A DNA stretch of 64,000 bases from Aurantibacter aestuarii (GCF_003008425.1 NZ_PXOQ01000007.1:186001-250000); one strand, 5' to 3'; positions 1 through 8,470 are shown, counted from the stretch's first letter. Made by a program: numbers and translations. The notes: a model not told the origin generated them from the sequence alone.

Positions 1-15
1 TGCACATCAAGTTTA

Positions 16-426
16 ATGCTTAACTATAATGACATCTATAACGAATGTGTTTTTAAAGCTGTTAGAAGTTCGGGCTCTGGTGGCCAACATGTAAATAAAG
101 TTGCTACAAAAATAGAGGTTTACTTTAACGTAAAAGACTCTCTTGTTTTAAGCGATAATCAAAAAGAAAAAATTTTAGACAAGCTAGAAAACAAACTCTC
201 AAAACTGTCTGAACTTATAATAACCGCTCAAGACACTAGGAGTCAATTTAAAAACAAACAATTGGCGTTTGCCAAACTTTTAGATCTCCTAAATAGTGCT
301 TTAGCAAAAGTTAAAAAAAGAAAACCAACCCAAGTTCCAATAGCAGTAAAAATAAAGCGTTTAAAATTAAAACGCTCAAAGTCTGATATTAAGAAATCCC
401 GACAGAAGCCCAGATTAGATTCATAA
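16..426 (+). CDS. arfB: ArfB-type peptidyl-tRNA hydrolase (ribosome rescue)
   Basis: A 136-residue class I release-factor-like protein. A GGQ motif lies at about residues 22-24, in the context SGSGGQHVNKVATK. This loop hydrolyses peptidyl-tRNA in the ribosomal A/P site. The protein ends in a long basic tail (about residues 95-136, rich in K and R), which in ArfB enters the mRNA channel of stalled ribosomes. The length matches the family. The frame stays open to the window edge, so an upstream start cannot be excluded, but the ATG at 16 gives a normal N-terminus. A bidirectional terminator follows, shared with convergent hemD. Confidence 0.9.
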   Translation: MLNYNDIYNECVFKAVRSSGSGGQHVNKVATKIEVYFNVKDSLVLSDNQKEKILDKLENKLSKLSELIITAQDTRSQFKNKQLAFAKLLDLLNSALAKVKKRKPTQVPIAVKIKRLKLKRSKSDIKKSRQKPRLDS

Positions 427-460
427 AAAAGGCTTACAATAAATATGCAAGCCTTTTTTT
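425..460. terminator. Bidirectional terminator between arfB and hemD
   Basis: The stem AAGGCTT/AAGCCTT is flanked by an A-run on the left and a T-run on the right. It can therefore work for arfB on the plus strand and hemD on the minus strand. Confidence 0.75.
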
Positions 461-480
461 AAAGTTTAAAATACAAATTC

Positions 481-1227
481 TTATTTTTTATTTTCTTTAT
501 CTATATACTTCATTAAAGCCATAGACATACTTGGCGTTTCTGGGGTTGGCGCTGCAATATCCACACGCAAACCTTTTTCCTCAACCGCTTTAATTGTAGT
601 ATTTCCAAACACAGCAATCTTAGTGTCATTCTGCTTAAAGTCTGGGAAATTATGAAATAAAGACTCTATACCACTTGGACTAAAAAATACTAATATATCG
701 TAAAACACATTTTCTAAATCAGACAAATCACTAATAACGGTTCTATAAAAAGTGGCTTGTTTCCAGTCTATTTTTAAATCATTTAAAATTTCTGGTATCT
801 CATCTTTTACTTTATCTGTAGTTGGCAGTAAAAACTTTTCGTCTTTATACTTTTTAATAAGTGGTACCAATTCAGAAAAAGTACGTTTACCCACATAAAT
901 TTTACGCTTTCTGTAAACCACATATTTTTGCAAATAATAAGCAACCGCTTCAGACTGACAAAAATAACGCATGGTATCTGGCACCTTAAACCTCATCTCG
1001 TCCGCAACTCTAAAAAAATGATCTACTGCATTTCGACTTGTTAAGATAATGCCCGTAAACTTGGTTAAATCTATTTTTTCCTGTCTAATCTCTTTTGCAG
1101 GGACACCTTCTACGTGTATAAAAGGTCTGAAATCTATTTTAACTTTATGCTTTTCACTCAAATCAAAATATGGAGAGTTTTCAACTTTCGGTTCTGGCTG
1201 AGAGACTAGTATTGTTTTAACTTTCAT
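481..1227 (-). CDS. hemD: Uroporphyrinogen-III synthase
   Basis: A 248-residue cytosolic enzyme that cyclises hydroxymethylbilane to uroporphyrinogen III in haem synthesis. HemD is poorly conserved, but the typical pieces are here: ILTSRNAVDHFF at about 61-72 in the first domain, a segment FFSPSGIESL near 180, then GNTTIKAVEE followed by PTPETPSM near the C-terminus. The DUF4271 gene lies 30 bp upstream, a hemD neighbour I know from other Flavobacteriaceae, so the two are probably co-transcribed. Other haem genes are not in the window. Confidence 0.88.
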   Translation of the reverse strand: MKVKTILVSQPEPKVENSPYFDLSEKHKVKIDFRPFIHVEGVPAKEIRQEKIDLTKFTGIILTSRNAVDHFFRVADEMRFKVPDTMRYFCQSEAVAYYLQKYVVYRKRKIYVGKRTFSELVPLIKKYKDEKFLLPTTDKVKDEIPEILNDLKIDWKQATFYRTVISDLSDLENVFYDILVFFSPSGIESLFHNFPDFKQNDTKIAVFGNTTIKAVEEKGLRVDIAAPTPETPSMSMALMKYIDKENKK

Positions 1228-1257
1228 AAATGCCTACTTTTTTAAATTTCGTTATTT

Positions 1258-1896
1258 TTATATAATAAGCTTATACAAAATAACATAAGGTGAAATTTCA
1301 AGTGCGCAAAGGTACAAAATAAAATAAAACATATTTTGCTTAATCTTTTCAAAAAAAGGTTTTATTAAAATAATGTAGCTAATCAGGTATAATAAACCTA
1401 AGCCATATAATATCCAAAGTGCATAAACTTTAGAAAAACCGTTATGATAACTTAAGTAAGCCAAAAATGGTAAACTAAAAATCCCAAAAAAATGTCTATA
1501 ACTTATTTTTCTAAAAAAATAGGGTTTAAAGAAAAAATCTAATTGTAAAATCTTAGAAAGCGTCAATTCTAAAACTAATTTCATCCCATAAAACAGAAAA
1601 ACTGCTAAAAATATAATAGTAAATAGTTTAAAATCTGAATTTGTATTAGAGTCTGCTTTTACAAACTGAAAAATAATTGCAGAAGACACGAGATTAAATA
1701 CTAAAAATATAAGACTATTAAAATAGTCAAAAATCTTTAAGTCTTTACTATATCTGTTAACATATTGAGAATTAACTAAAATACCAAAGTAAGTATATAA
1801 TCTTTTTGTGTTGGTGTATTTTGCCAAGGTGATTAGTACTAAACATATTAAAAGCACTATGGTTATTGTGTCGTTAGATAAAGGTGTTCTTAGCAT
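1258..1896 (-). CDS. DUF4271 integral membrane protein
   Basis: A 212-residue protein consisting almost entirely of hydrophobic segments; I count about six or seven likely transmembrane helices, with short basic loops. It matches the DUF4271 family found next to hemD in Flavobacteriia. No catalytic motif is visible and the function is unknown. It lies upstream of hemD on the same strand, 30 bp apart. A link to haem or tetrapyrrole metabolism is only inferred from position. Confidence 0.75.
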   Translation of the reverse strand: MLRTPLSNDTITIVLLICLVLITLAKYTNTKRLYTYFGILVNSQYVNRYSKDLKIFDYFNSLIFLVFNLVSSAIIFQFVKADSNTNSDFKLFTIIFLAVFLFYGMKLVLELTLSKILQLDFFFKPYFFRKISYRHFFGIFSLPFLAYLSYHNGFSKVYALWILYGLGLLYLISYIILIKPFFEKIKQNMFYFILYLCALEISPYVILYKLII

Positions 1897-1976
1897 GCTA
1901 TAAAATTAGCATTTATTAAAAGTAATATTATTGAAATTTTAGACTTTTTTTCAAAAAAAAATGGTTTTAAAAACAG

Positions 1977-1984
1977 TACATTTG
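1977..1984 (+). promoter_or_regulatory. -7 promoter box for the glycosyltransferase operon
   Basis: TACATTTG fits the Bacteroidota -7 consensus TAnnTTTG and lies 22 bp upstream of the chosen ATG at 2007. It sits inside the palindrome GTACATTTGTAC. The -33 element is weak. Confidence 0.5.
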
Positions 1985-2006
1985 TACAAATTTTTTGATT
2001 TTTTTC

Positions 2007-2753
2007 ATGAGTAACAGTATAGTTATAATACCAACTTATAACGAAATAGAAAATATTTCGGCTATAATTCATGCTGTTTTTAATTTGGACAAATCTTTTC
2101 ACGTTTTAGTGGTAGATGACAATTCTCCAGATTTAACTCACAAAAAAGTAGAAGAATTACAACAAGAATTTCCTAATGAGCTTTTTCTGGAAGTCAGAAA
2201 GAAAAAGTCCGGTCTTGGCACTGCTTATATTCATGGTTTTAAATGGAGCTTAGAAAAAAACTACGACTATATATTTCAAATGGATGCCGATTTTTCACAC
2301 AATCCAAAAGACCTTTTAAAATTATATAACACCTGCGCCAACCACAACGCAGATTTAGCGATAGGTTCTAGATATGTCACTGGAGTAAATGTGGTAAACT
2401 GGCCTTTAAGCAGAGTAATATTATCCTATTTCGCATCGGTATATGTTAGGCTTATTACAGGGATGAAAATACACGATACCACTGCTGGTTTTGTATGTTA
2501 TAAAAGAAAAGTTCTTGAAAGATTAAATTTAGATAAGATTGAATTTATTGGCTATGCATTTCAAATTGAAATGAAATTTAAGACATATTTGCAAAACTTT
2601 ATCATAACAGAAATTCCGGTTATCTTTACAGATCGTGTTAAAGGTGTCTCAAAATTAAGTTCTGGCATTATTTCTGAAGCTATATTTGGTGTTATTACCA
2701 TGAAACTAAAAAGTATTTTTAAAACCTCTCAAAATAAAGAAAATGACCTATAA
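2007..2753 (+). CDS. Family 2 glycosyltransferase, polyprenol-phosphate mannosyltransferase-like
   Basis: A 248-residue GT-A fold transferase. VIIPTYNE opens the nucleotide-binding domain, VVDDNSPD follows near residue 35, and QMDADFSHNP carries the metal-binding DxD; GSRY follows. The size and the absence of C-terminal membrane helices suggest a soluble Dpm1-like enzyme that makes polyprenyl-phosphate sugar. I prefer the ATG at 2007 over 1995 because the earlier start gives an atypical N-terminus and crowds the -7 box. Its end overlaps the dihydroorotase start by 11 bp, so the two are translationally coupled. Confidence 0.85.
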   Translation: MSNSIVIIPTYNEIENISAIIHAVFNLDKSFHVLVVDDNSPDLTHKKVEELQQEFPNELFLEVRKKKSGLGTAYIHGFKWSLEKNYDYIFQMDADFSHNPKDLLKLYNTCANHNADLAIGSRYVTGVNVVNWPLSRVILSYFASVYVRLITGMKIHDTTAGFVCYKRKVLERLNLDKIEFIGYAFQIEMKFKTYLQNFIITEIPVIFTDRVKGVSKLSSGIISEAIFGVITMKLKSIFKTSQNKENDL

Positions 2754-4089
2754 AACTACCTTAATTAAAAACGCAAGAATTGTTACCGATGGACGTGTGT
2801 TTGAAGGTGATGTTTTAATTCAAGACGAACGTATTGTAAAAATAGATGATTCAATTAGTGTTAAATCTGCAGACGTATTTGTTTTAGATGCAGAAGGCAA
2901 ATATTTACTACCTGGACTTATAGATGATCAGGTACATTTTCGTGAGCCAGGATTAACTCATAAAGCAAATATTGCTTCAGAATCTCGAGCTGCAGTTGCT
3001 GGAGGAATTACTTCTTTTATAGAAATGCCTAACACTAACCCACAGACAACAACTATTGAAGCTTTTGACCAGAAATTACAAATTGCTTCAGAAAGTGCAT
3101 TTGCTAATTACGGATTTATGTTTGGGGGAACAAACGATAATCTTGAGGAAATAAAAAAATTAGACAAACGCAAGGTTGCGGGATTAAAATTATTTCTTGG
3201 CTCTTCTACAGGTAATATGCTGGTAGATAATCCAGATGTTTTAGAGAAAATTTTTAAAAGTACCGATTTAGTCATTTCAGTACATTGTGAAGATGAAGAA
3301 ACTATAAAGGCAAACACTTCAAAATACATTGCAGAATATGGTGAAGATATCCCTGTTAAATATCATCCAATCATAAGAAGTGAAGATGCTTGCTATATTT
3401 CATCTTCAAAAGCTATAGAACTAGCAAAAAAAACAGGTGCTAGATTACATGTTTTTCACTTGTCTACAGGAAAAGAAACAGAATTATTTTCTAATAAAAC
3501 ACTTCTAAAAGATAAAAAAATCACAGCCGAGGTTTGTATCCATCATTTATGGTTTAATGATAAGGATTATGATACAAAAGGCACCTTAATAAAATGGAAC
3601 CCTGCGGTTAAGACAGAAAAAGATCAACAACAACTTTTAAAAGCATTATTAGCCGATAAAATTGATGTGATTGCTACAGACCATGCGCCTCATACTTTAG
3701 AAGAAAAAAATAACGTTTATACCAAAGCACCTTCTGGTGGGCCATTAGTACAGCACGCTTTACCTGCATTATTAGAAATGCATCATCGAGGATTAATTTC
3801 TATCGAGAAAATTGTTGAAAAAGCTTGCCACAATCCTGCTATATTATTTAATGTTAAAGATAGAGGTTATATAAAAGAAGGCTATTATGCCGATTTGGTT
3901 TTAGTAGATTTAAATCAACCTTGGACTGTTAAAAAAGACAACTTACTTTATAAATGTGGATGGTCTCCTTTTGAAGGCACTACATTTAAATCTAGAATTT
4001 CTCATACTTTTGTAAATGGTCACTTAGCTTATAACAACTTTAAAGTTAACGAAAACCGTTTTGCAAAAGCTTTAACTTTTAACCGATAA
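2743..4089 (+). CDS. pyrC: Dihydroorotase (amidohydrolase family)
   Basis: A 448-residue type I dihydroorotase of pyrimidine synthesis. Visible motifs are PGLIDDQVHFREPG near residue 60, GLKLFLGSS with the lysine that is carboxylated in active enzymes, SVHCEDEE, LHVFHLST and VIATDHAPHT with the catalytic Asp. The first His of the usual HxH metal motif is Gln (DQVH). I recall this as normal in Bacteroidota dihydroorotases, so I still call it a functional enzyme. It overlaps the glycosyltransferase gene and is followed 2 bp later by a lipoprotein gene, forming a three-gene operon. Confidence 0.88.
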   Translation: MTYKTTLIKNARIVTDGRVFEGDVLIQDERIVKIDDSISVKSADVFVLDAEGKYLLPGLIDDQVHFREPGLTHKANIASESRAAVAGGITSFIEMPNTNPQTTTIEAFDQKLQIASESAFANYGFMFGGTNDNLEEIKKLDKRKVAGLKLFLGSSTGNMLVDNPDVLEKIFKSTDLVISVHCEDEETIKANTSKYIAEYGEDIPVKYHPIIRSEDACYISSSKAIELAKKTGARLHVFHLSTGKETELFSNKTLLKDKKITAEVCIHHLWFNDKDYDTKGTLIKWNPAVKTEKDQQQLLKALLADKIDVIATDHAPHTLEEKNNVYTKAPSGGPLVQHALPALLEMHHRGLISIEKIVEKACHNPAILFNVKDRGYIKEGYYADLVLVDLNQPWTVKKDNLLYKCGWSPFEGTTFKSRISHTFVNGHLAYNNFKVNENRFAKALTFNR

Positions 4090-4091
4090 AT

Positions 4092-4535
4092 TTGAAACTA
4101 AACTGCTTGCTCTTAAGTATTACTTTTCTGTTTTTTACATCTTGTTATGATGTACAAAAACCAGAAAAACCTGATCATTTTTTAGATGAAAATGAAATGA
4201 CTCATGTTCTGGTAGATCTAGCCATAATATCTGCTGCAAAGGGTATTGACAAGCGTAAACTTGAAGAATTAAATATTCTACCTAAAGAATATGTGTTTCA
4301 AAAACATCAAATTGACTCAGTAATATTAGCACAGAACAATACTTACTATTCGTATCATTTAGAAAAATATAACTCAATTTATAAAAGAGTGAACGATAGT
4401 TTAAATACACTTAAAAAAATAGCTCAGGATAAAACGTTGATTAAATTAGAGAAATCATCTGTTCTTAAACAAAAAAATCTTAAAAGTTTAAAAGACTCTA
4501 TTCCTAAAAAACCAAGAGCTTTTGGCACTAATTAA
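4092..4535 (+). CDS. DUF4296 lipoprotein
   Basis: A 147-residue protein with an SPII signal peptide and a lipobox ending FFTSC at about residue 18. The mature part begins with the DUF4296 pattern (FLDENEMTHVLVDLAIISA) and ends in a Lys/Ser-rich helical tail. It starts with TTG at 4092, two bases after the dihydroorotase stop; no ATG in the right place would keep the signal peptide. It is probably anchored in the outer or inner membrane. Function unknown. The start codon and tight spacing suggest coupled, low-level translation. Confidence 0.8.
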   Translation: MKLNCLLLSITFLFFTSCYDVQKPEKPDHFLDENEMTHVLVDLAIISAAKGIDKRKLEELNILPKEYVFQKHQIDSVILAQNNTYYSYHLEKYNSIYKRVNDSLNTLKKIAQDKTLIKLEKSSVLKQKNLKSLKDSIPKKPRAFGTN

Positions 4536-4537
4536 AA

Positions 4538-5542
4538 TTACTTAGAAATATATATTTCACAAGTCTGTTCTATTACCTCATTGATGGTTTGAAAACTATA
4601 GTTTAAAGTGTTTTTTATTTTATGAGCGCTATAACTGTCTTTTTTTAAGGCTGTCTTAGCCATACTTTTTGTGAATTTTCTTTTACTATTAAACAAAGTA
4701 TGTTTTAACCAGTCTATTCTCCACGCTATTTCAAGAAGTAACCGAGAAGCCTTTTGCTTTGGTGCAGATTTTTTTAGGCTTTTAGCAATAGCATTAAAAA
4801 ATTCTTTGTAGCTCCAATTCTCGCTTACTAAAACAAAACGTTCATTAATTATACTACTTTTCATAAGTTTTAACATGGCATCTACAACATCATTTACTCC
4901 AACAAAACCAGTTATCCCAGTAGTGAAATAATTTAAACCTTTATCTACTTTTCTAATAAGTGAGCCACTACCTTTATACCAAAACCCAGGCCCAATAATT
5001 ACTCCTGGGTTGACAATTACAGCATTTAATCCTTCTTGTGTGCCACGCCAAACTTCTAACTCGGCACCATACTTGGAAATTGCATATACCGAATTTTTAG
5101 CCTCATTGTTCCAGTGCGTGTCTTCCGTAATCTTGTCATCGTTTAGAGTTGCACCTAAAGTTGCAATACTGCTTACATAACAAAGTTTTGAAACGCCATA
5201 GGACAAACACAAGTTTACTATATTGGCAGTACCTTCAATATTAGTTTTTTTTAAGGCATCAAAATCGGATGGAGTAAATGAAATCATTGCTGCACAATGA
5301 TAAACTTCTTTAACATCTAAAAATGCTTCAGTTAATTGTGGAATATTGGTAATATCTGCCTTAAACCATTCAATTTTAGTAAATATGTCATCGGGATTAG
5401 AAACATAAAATGAAAAACACTTTTTAAGCGCTTCAAAACTATTTTCATCTCTATAAATAGCTTTTACTGACGTATTAGTTTTCACTAATTGTAATAATAA
5501 ATGAGCTCCAACTAAACCTGTTCCACCTGTAACTAATACCAT
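4538..5542 (-). CDS. NAD(P)-dependent epimerase/dehydratase (extended SDR)
   Basis: A 334-residue extended short-chain dehydrogenase. The N-terminus VTGGTGLVGAHL is the Rossmann GxxGxxG motif. A Ser-containing segment CYVSSIATLG and the catalytic pair in YAISKYGAE (YxxxK) follow. The pattern resembles the dihydroflavonol-4-reductase-like SDRs used in nucleotide-sugar, sterol or aldehyde chemistry, but the substrate cannot be read. It is convergent with the DUF4296 gene (2 bp between stops) and divergent from tyrS. Confidence 0.82.
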   Translation of the reverse strand: MVLVTGGTGLVGAHLLLQLVKTNTSVKAIYRDENSFEALKKCFSFYVSNPDDIFTKIEWFKADITNIPQLTEAFLDVKEVYHCAAMISFTPSDFDALKKTNIEGTANIVNLCLSYGVSKLCYVSSIATLGATLNDDKITEDTHWNNEAKNSVYAISKYGAELEVWRGTQEGLNAVIVNPGVIIGPGFWYKGSGSLIRKVDKGLNYFTTGITGFVGVNDVVDAMLKLMKSSIINERFVLVSENWSYKEFFNAIAKSLKKSAPKQKASRLLLEIAWRIDWLKHTLFNSKRKFTKSMAKTALKKDSYSAHKIKNTLNYSFQTINEVIEQTCEIYISK

Positions 5543-5585
5543 AAAACTAAATTAATTAATTATCGGCTAACTAAGCTATTGTTTT

Positions 5586-5593
5586 TATATTTG
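5586..5593 (+). promoter_or_regulatory. -7 promoter box for tyrS
   Basis: TATATTTG matches TAnnTTTG and lies 20 bp upstream of the tyrS ATG. No clear -33 TTG is visible. Confidence 0.5.
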
Positions 5594-5613
5594 TTGTTTA
5601 AATTTTAGTAGAT

Positions 5614-6927
5614 ATGACAACAAATCCTTTAGTAGAAGAATTAACTTGGCGTGGTATGGTTCACGATATGATGCCAGAAACCGATATGCAGTTAAATAAA
5701 GAAATGACTACAGCTTATATTGGTTTTGATCCTACTTCAGATTCGTTACATATTGGAAGTTTAGTCCCAATTATTTTATTGGTTCATTTAGAGAAAGCCG
5801 GACATAAACCTGTCGCTTTAGTAGGTGGAGCAACTGGTATGATTGGTGATCCTTCTGGAAAAAGCGACGAGCGTAACTTGCTGGATGAAGCTACACTTAA
5901 CCATAATGTCGCAGGTATAAAAAGTGTCTTATCTCGTTTTTTAGATTTTAATTCCACTAAAGACAATGCCCCAGTTTTAGTAAATAATTACGATTGGATG
6001 AAGAATTTTAGCTTTATCGATTTTGCTAGAGACGTTGGAAAACGTATTACTGTTAATTATATGATGGCTAAAGATTCTGTTAAAAAACGTTTATCTGGAG
6101 ACGAAGGAAATGTCGGAATGTCTTTTACAGAATTTACCTACCAGTTAATACAAGGTTACGATTTTTACCATTTACATAAACACCTTAATTGCAAATTACA
6201 AATGGGTGGAAGCGACCAGTGGGGAAATATTACTACTGGAACCGAATTGGTAAGACGCATGAATGCTGGAGATGAAAAAGCAAAAGCTTATGCTATGACC
6301 TGCCCGTTAATTACTAAAGCAGACGGTTCTAAATTTGGTAAAAGTGAAGGTGGAAACATCTGGCTGGATGCTGAAAAAACTTCAGTATATAAATTTTACC
6401 AATTTTGGTTAAACACAACCGATGAGGATGCTGAAAAATACATTAAAATTTTTACGTTTTTAGACAAAACCACCATTAACCAATTAATTGCTTCTCATCA
6501 AGCTGAACCTCATCTAAGACAATTACAAAAACGCTTAGCAGAAGAAGTTACCACATTTGTGCACAGTAAAGAAGATTTAGATAACGCCATAAAGGCTTCA
6601 GAAATTTTATTTAGTAAAGATTTCAAAACAGATATTAATGCTTTAAATGAATCTTTATTCTTAGACGTTTTTGAAGGTGTAAAAACTTCAGAAGTTTCTA
6701 GAGACAAAATTGAGGCAGGTATAGATATGATTGCTGCACTCTCTGCAGAAACTAATTTTTTAGCAAGTAATGGTGAAGCCAGACGTGCCTTAAAAGAAAA
6801 CTCGGTTGCCGTAAATAAAGAAAAAGTAACTGAAGATTACACTATTAACAACAGTGATTTAATCCATAATAATTATGTTGTAATTAATAGAGGTAAGAAA
6901 AAAACTTTTATTATTAAAGTCGTATAA
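5614..6927 (+). CDS. tyrS: Tyrosyl-tRNA synthetase
   Basis: A 437-residue class I synthetase. The HIGH-type motif is [10 protein letters not shown] near residue 46 and the KMSKS-type motif is KFGKS near 248, typical of bacterial Tyr[12 protein letters not shown] contributes to the tyrosine pocket. A C-terminal S4-like RNA-binding domain covers about 365-437. Length is normal. It is transcribed alone and ends at a strong hairpin immediately downstream. Confidence 0.97.
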   Translation: MTTNPLVEELTWRGMVHDMMPETDMQLNKEMTTAYIGFDPTSDSLHIGSLVPIILLVHLEKAGHKPVALVGGATGMIGDPSGKSDERNLLDEATLNHNVAGIKSVLSRFLDFNSTKDNAPVLVNNYDWMKNFSFIDFARDVGKRITVNYMMAKDSVKKRLSGDEGNVGMSFTEFTYQLIQGYDFYHLHKHLNCKLQMGGSDQWGNITTGTELVRRMNAGDEKAKAYAMTCPLITKADGSKFGKSEGGNIWLDAEKTSVYKFYQFWLNTTDEDAEKYIKIFTFLDKTTINQLIASHQAEPHLRQLQKRLAEEVTTFVHSKEDLDNAIKASEILFSKDFKTDINALNESLFLDVFEGVKTSEVSRDKIEAGIDMIAALSAETNFLASNGEARRALKENSVAVNKEKVTEDYTINNSDLIHNNYVVINRGKKKTFIIKVV

Positions 6928-6931
6928 ATAG

Positions 6932-6965
6932 AAAAAAGCGCAGTTTTCTAAAACTGCGCTTTTTA
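6932..6965. terminator. Terminator after tyrS, bidirectional
   Basis: A 12-bp perfect stem (AAGCGCAGTTTT/AAAACTGCGCTT) with a 2-nt loop, A-run on the left and T-run on the right. It can stop tyrS on the plus strand and also lies just after the first micro-ORF on the minus strand. Confidence 0.85.
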
Positions 6966-6970
6966 AATAG

Positions 6971-7001
6971 AAAATTAGTAAACCAACCAAAAACTAATTT
7001 T
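6971..7001 (-). repeat. Hairpin repeat copy 1, with micro-ORF
   Basis: Arms AAAATTAGT/ACTAATTTT around a loop AAACCAACCAAAA-type sequence. On the minus strand an ATG at 7004-7002 runs into the repeat and gives MKISFWLVY followed by TAA (7004-6975). The strong stem at 6936-6961 follows, with a T-run on that strand. Copies 2 and 3 are nearly identical. Confidence 0.7.
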
Positions 7002-7034
7002 CATATATAATAGACTATTCAAATGCTTTAATAA

Positions 7035-7065
7035 AAACCTCGACTTAAAGATTAAACCGAGGTTT
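7035..7065 (-). terminator. Terminator-like hairpin between repeat copies 2 and 1
   Basis: Stem AAACCTCG/CGAGGTTT (7035-7042 and 7058-7065). On the minus strand it is followed by a run of five T, so it reads as a terminator for a transcript carrying copy 2. Confidence 0.5.
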
Positions 7066-7072
7066 AAAAAAC

Positions 7073-7102
7073 AAAATTAGTAAACCAACCAAAACTAATT
7101 TT
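7073..7102 (-). repeat. Hairpin repeat copy 2 (one base shorter)
   Basis: Same arms as copy 1, but the loop lacks one base. On the minus strand the missing base shifts the frame after KISF, and a stop lies upstream with no ATG, so this copy does not encode the micro-peptide. Confidence 0.7.
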
Positions 7103-7167
7103 TCTCTTTCACTTCTATATACGTAAATAAATAGGTTAAGGTTTTAATTTTTAACGTTTTATAAGAC

Positions 7168-7202
7168 AAAAGCTCTAATTTTTTCAAATCAGAGCTTTTT
7201 TT
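7168..7202. terminator. Terminator-like hairpin between repeat copies 3 and 2
   Basis: Stem AAAAGCTCT/AGAGCTTTT. The plus-strand T-run is long (seven), the minus-strand one short (four). Direction is therefore uncertain. Confidence 0.5.
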
Positions 7203-7205
7203 AGA

Positions 7206-7236
7206 AAAATTAGTAAACCAACCAAAAACTAATTTT
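7206..7236 (-). repeat. Hairpin repeat copy 3, with micro-ORF
   Basis: Same 31-nt hairpin as copy 1. On the minus strand an ATG at 7245-7243 gives MKKKISFWLVY and TAA (7245-7210). The ORF is 11 codons and shares its last eight residues with copy 1. Confidence 0.7.
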
Positions 7237-7337
7237 CTTTTTCATAATACCTAAGTCGTAGAAATAAGTTTATACTTACACCTACATATATGTTTTTTGT
7301 AATAAAATTAGATACAGATTTTTGGTGACCTATGGTG

Positions 7338-8318
7338 TTATAGAGCCATTAAATTACAACCTCTAATATCACTTGCATCAAAACGACCAACGACTTCAAA
7401 ACAACCATTAGGATGCACTTTACCTAAATCCTGAGTAGCTATAAAACTACAGGAATTAAAGTTTGCAAGATCAATTATGTTAAGACCACCTGTTTTTCCT
7501 TTTTTTTGAATAGATAAAGCATCTTCTGGATCTCTTGTAATTACTTTCATCCAAGAAGGACATTTAAAGATTCCGTTTCCTTTAGAATAGGCTTGACTTA
7601 ATAATTCAGTCATTCCATACTCACTATGTATGCAATCCACTCCAAAACCTTTTGTTAGCACTTGATGAAGTTCTTCTCTAATTAATTCTTTACGCATCCC
7701 TTTCATTCCACCAGTTTCCATTATCGTGGTATGTTGTAATTGAAACTGATAGGTTTCTATTAAAGTTAATAGTGCAAAAGTAACCCCAATAAGTAATGTT
7801 TTTTGACCTTTAGCTTCTAGTTGATTAATCTTGGTTTTAAGTTGCTCGTATTGGTTGAGATAAAAACCACTATCAGGCTGTTTTGAGCGTTTAATTAAAT
7901 CATCTACCATATAGATTAAAGATGATCCTTCACGCTCCAAATAATTTGGCAGAAGCGCTAAAATGACATAATCTTCAATTGGACCATAAAAATGCTTAAA
8001 TGCATTTATATAACTTTCTTCATAAACTGAACAATCGGTTACCAAATGTTTACTAGTTATACTTCCAGTGGTTCCGCTACTGGTAAAAGTTTCTTGAACT
8101 GATTGTTGAGAAGAAATAACTTCATGAGATTTGAAAAACTGAATAGGTAAAAACGGAATATCTTCAACCTTAGAAACAGTGCTTGGATGAATGTACAATA
8201 AGTCACAGAAAGACCTATAAACACTATTGTTTTCAAACTGAAACTTAAACACTTTTAAAGCTTGACGCTCAAAGTCGGCTTCCGTTTGTATACTAAAAAT
8301 ATCCCTAGCGTGTATCAT
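7338..8318 (-). CDS. LuxE/PaaK-family acyl-protein synthetase-like enzyme
   Basis: A 326-residue adenylate-forming enzyme of the LuxE family. TFTSSGTTGS near residue 82 is the phosphate-binding SGTTG loop, and SEYGMTELLSQAY near 235 is the YGMTE adenylation motif. The family activates or transfers acyl groups. No luxC, luxD or luciferase genes are nearby, so bioluminescence is not implied. Genes like this occur singly in Flavobacteriaceae, and a role in activating a carboxylic acid or lipid precursor is inference. It reads towards the hairpin array. Confidence 0.8.
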   Translation of the reverse strand: MIHARDIFSIQTEADFERQALKVFKFQFENNSVYRSFCDLLYIHPSTVSKVEDIPFLPIQFFKSHEVISSQQSVQETFTSSGTTGSITSKHLVTDCSVYEESYINAFKHFYGPIEDYVILALLPNYLEREGSSLIYMVDDLIKRSKQPDSGFYLNQYEQLKTKINQLEAKGQKTLLIGVTFALLTLIETYQFQLQHTTIMETGGMKGMRKELIREELHQVLTKGFGVDCIHSEYGMTELLSQAYSKGNGIFKCPSWMKVITRDPEDALSIQKKGKTGGLNIIDLANFNSCSFIATQDLGKVHPNGCFEVVGRFDASDIRGCNLMAL

Positions 8319-8410
8319 TGTTATTTAAGAACTGTAAAAATATGGAAAATATTTTTGAGAAATAGTGTGACTTTCACTGGAAGCTAATAGAATTAATAAA
8401 CGTATTAAAT

Positions 8411-8446
8411 AAAAAAGGTTGTTTAACAATTACATTAAACAACCTT
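8411..8446 (-). terminator. Terminator after pckA
   Basis: A 12-bp perfect stem AAGGTTGTTTAA/TTAAACAACCTT (8415-8446). On the minus strand it is followed by a T-run. It lies 25 bp past the pckA stop. Confidence 0.85.
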
Positions 8447-8470
8447 CTTATTTATAAACTTAATTAAAAC

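Larger units (their letters stand above)
6928..7337. other. 410-bp convergent intergenic region with a three-unit hairpin array
   Basis: The region lies between convergent tyrS and the LuxE-like gene. It holds no normal-length gene, only the tyrS terminator, three copies of a 30-31-nt inverted repeat and two further terminator-like stems. The spacers (about 71 and 103 bp) share no sequence with each other, although each carries one stem. The last 100 bp before 7337 show no structure I can recognise. Confidence 0.75.

Noticed and set aside
1890-2102. 70-codon minus-strand frame over the glycosyltransferase start
   Set aside because: Low-complexity Phe/Lys/Asn sequence antisense to a real gene start and promoter.
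6971-7236. Possible CRISPR array
   Set aside because: Only three repeats, with strong inverted-repeat arms, unequal spacers (71 and 103 bp) that hold terminator stems, and no cas genes nearby.
7338-8318. Bioluminescence operon
   Set aside because: The LuxE-like gene stands alone with no luxA, luxB, luxC or luxD; LuxE-type enzymes occur widely without light production.
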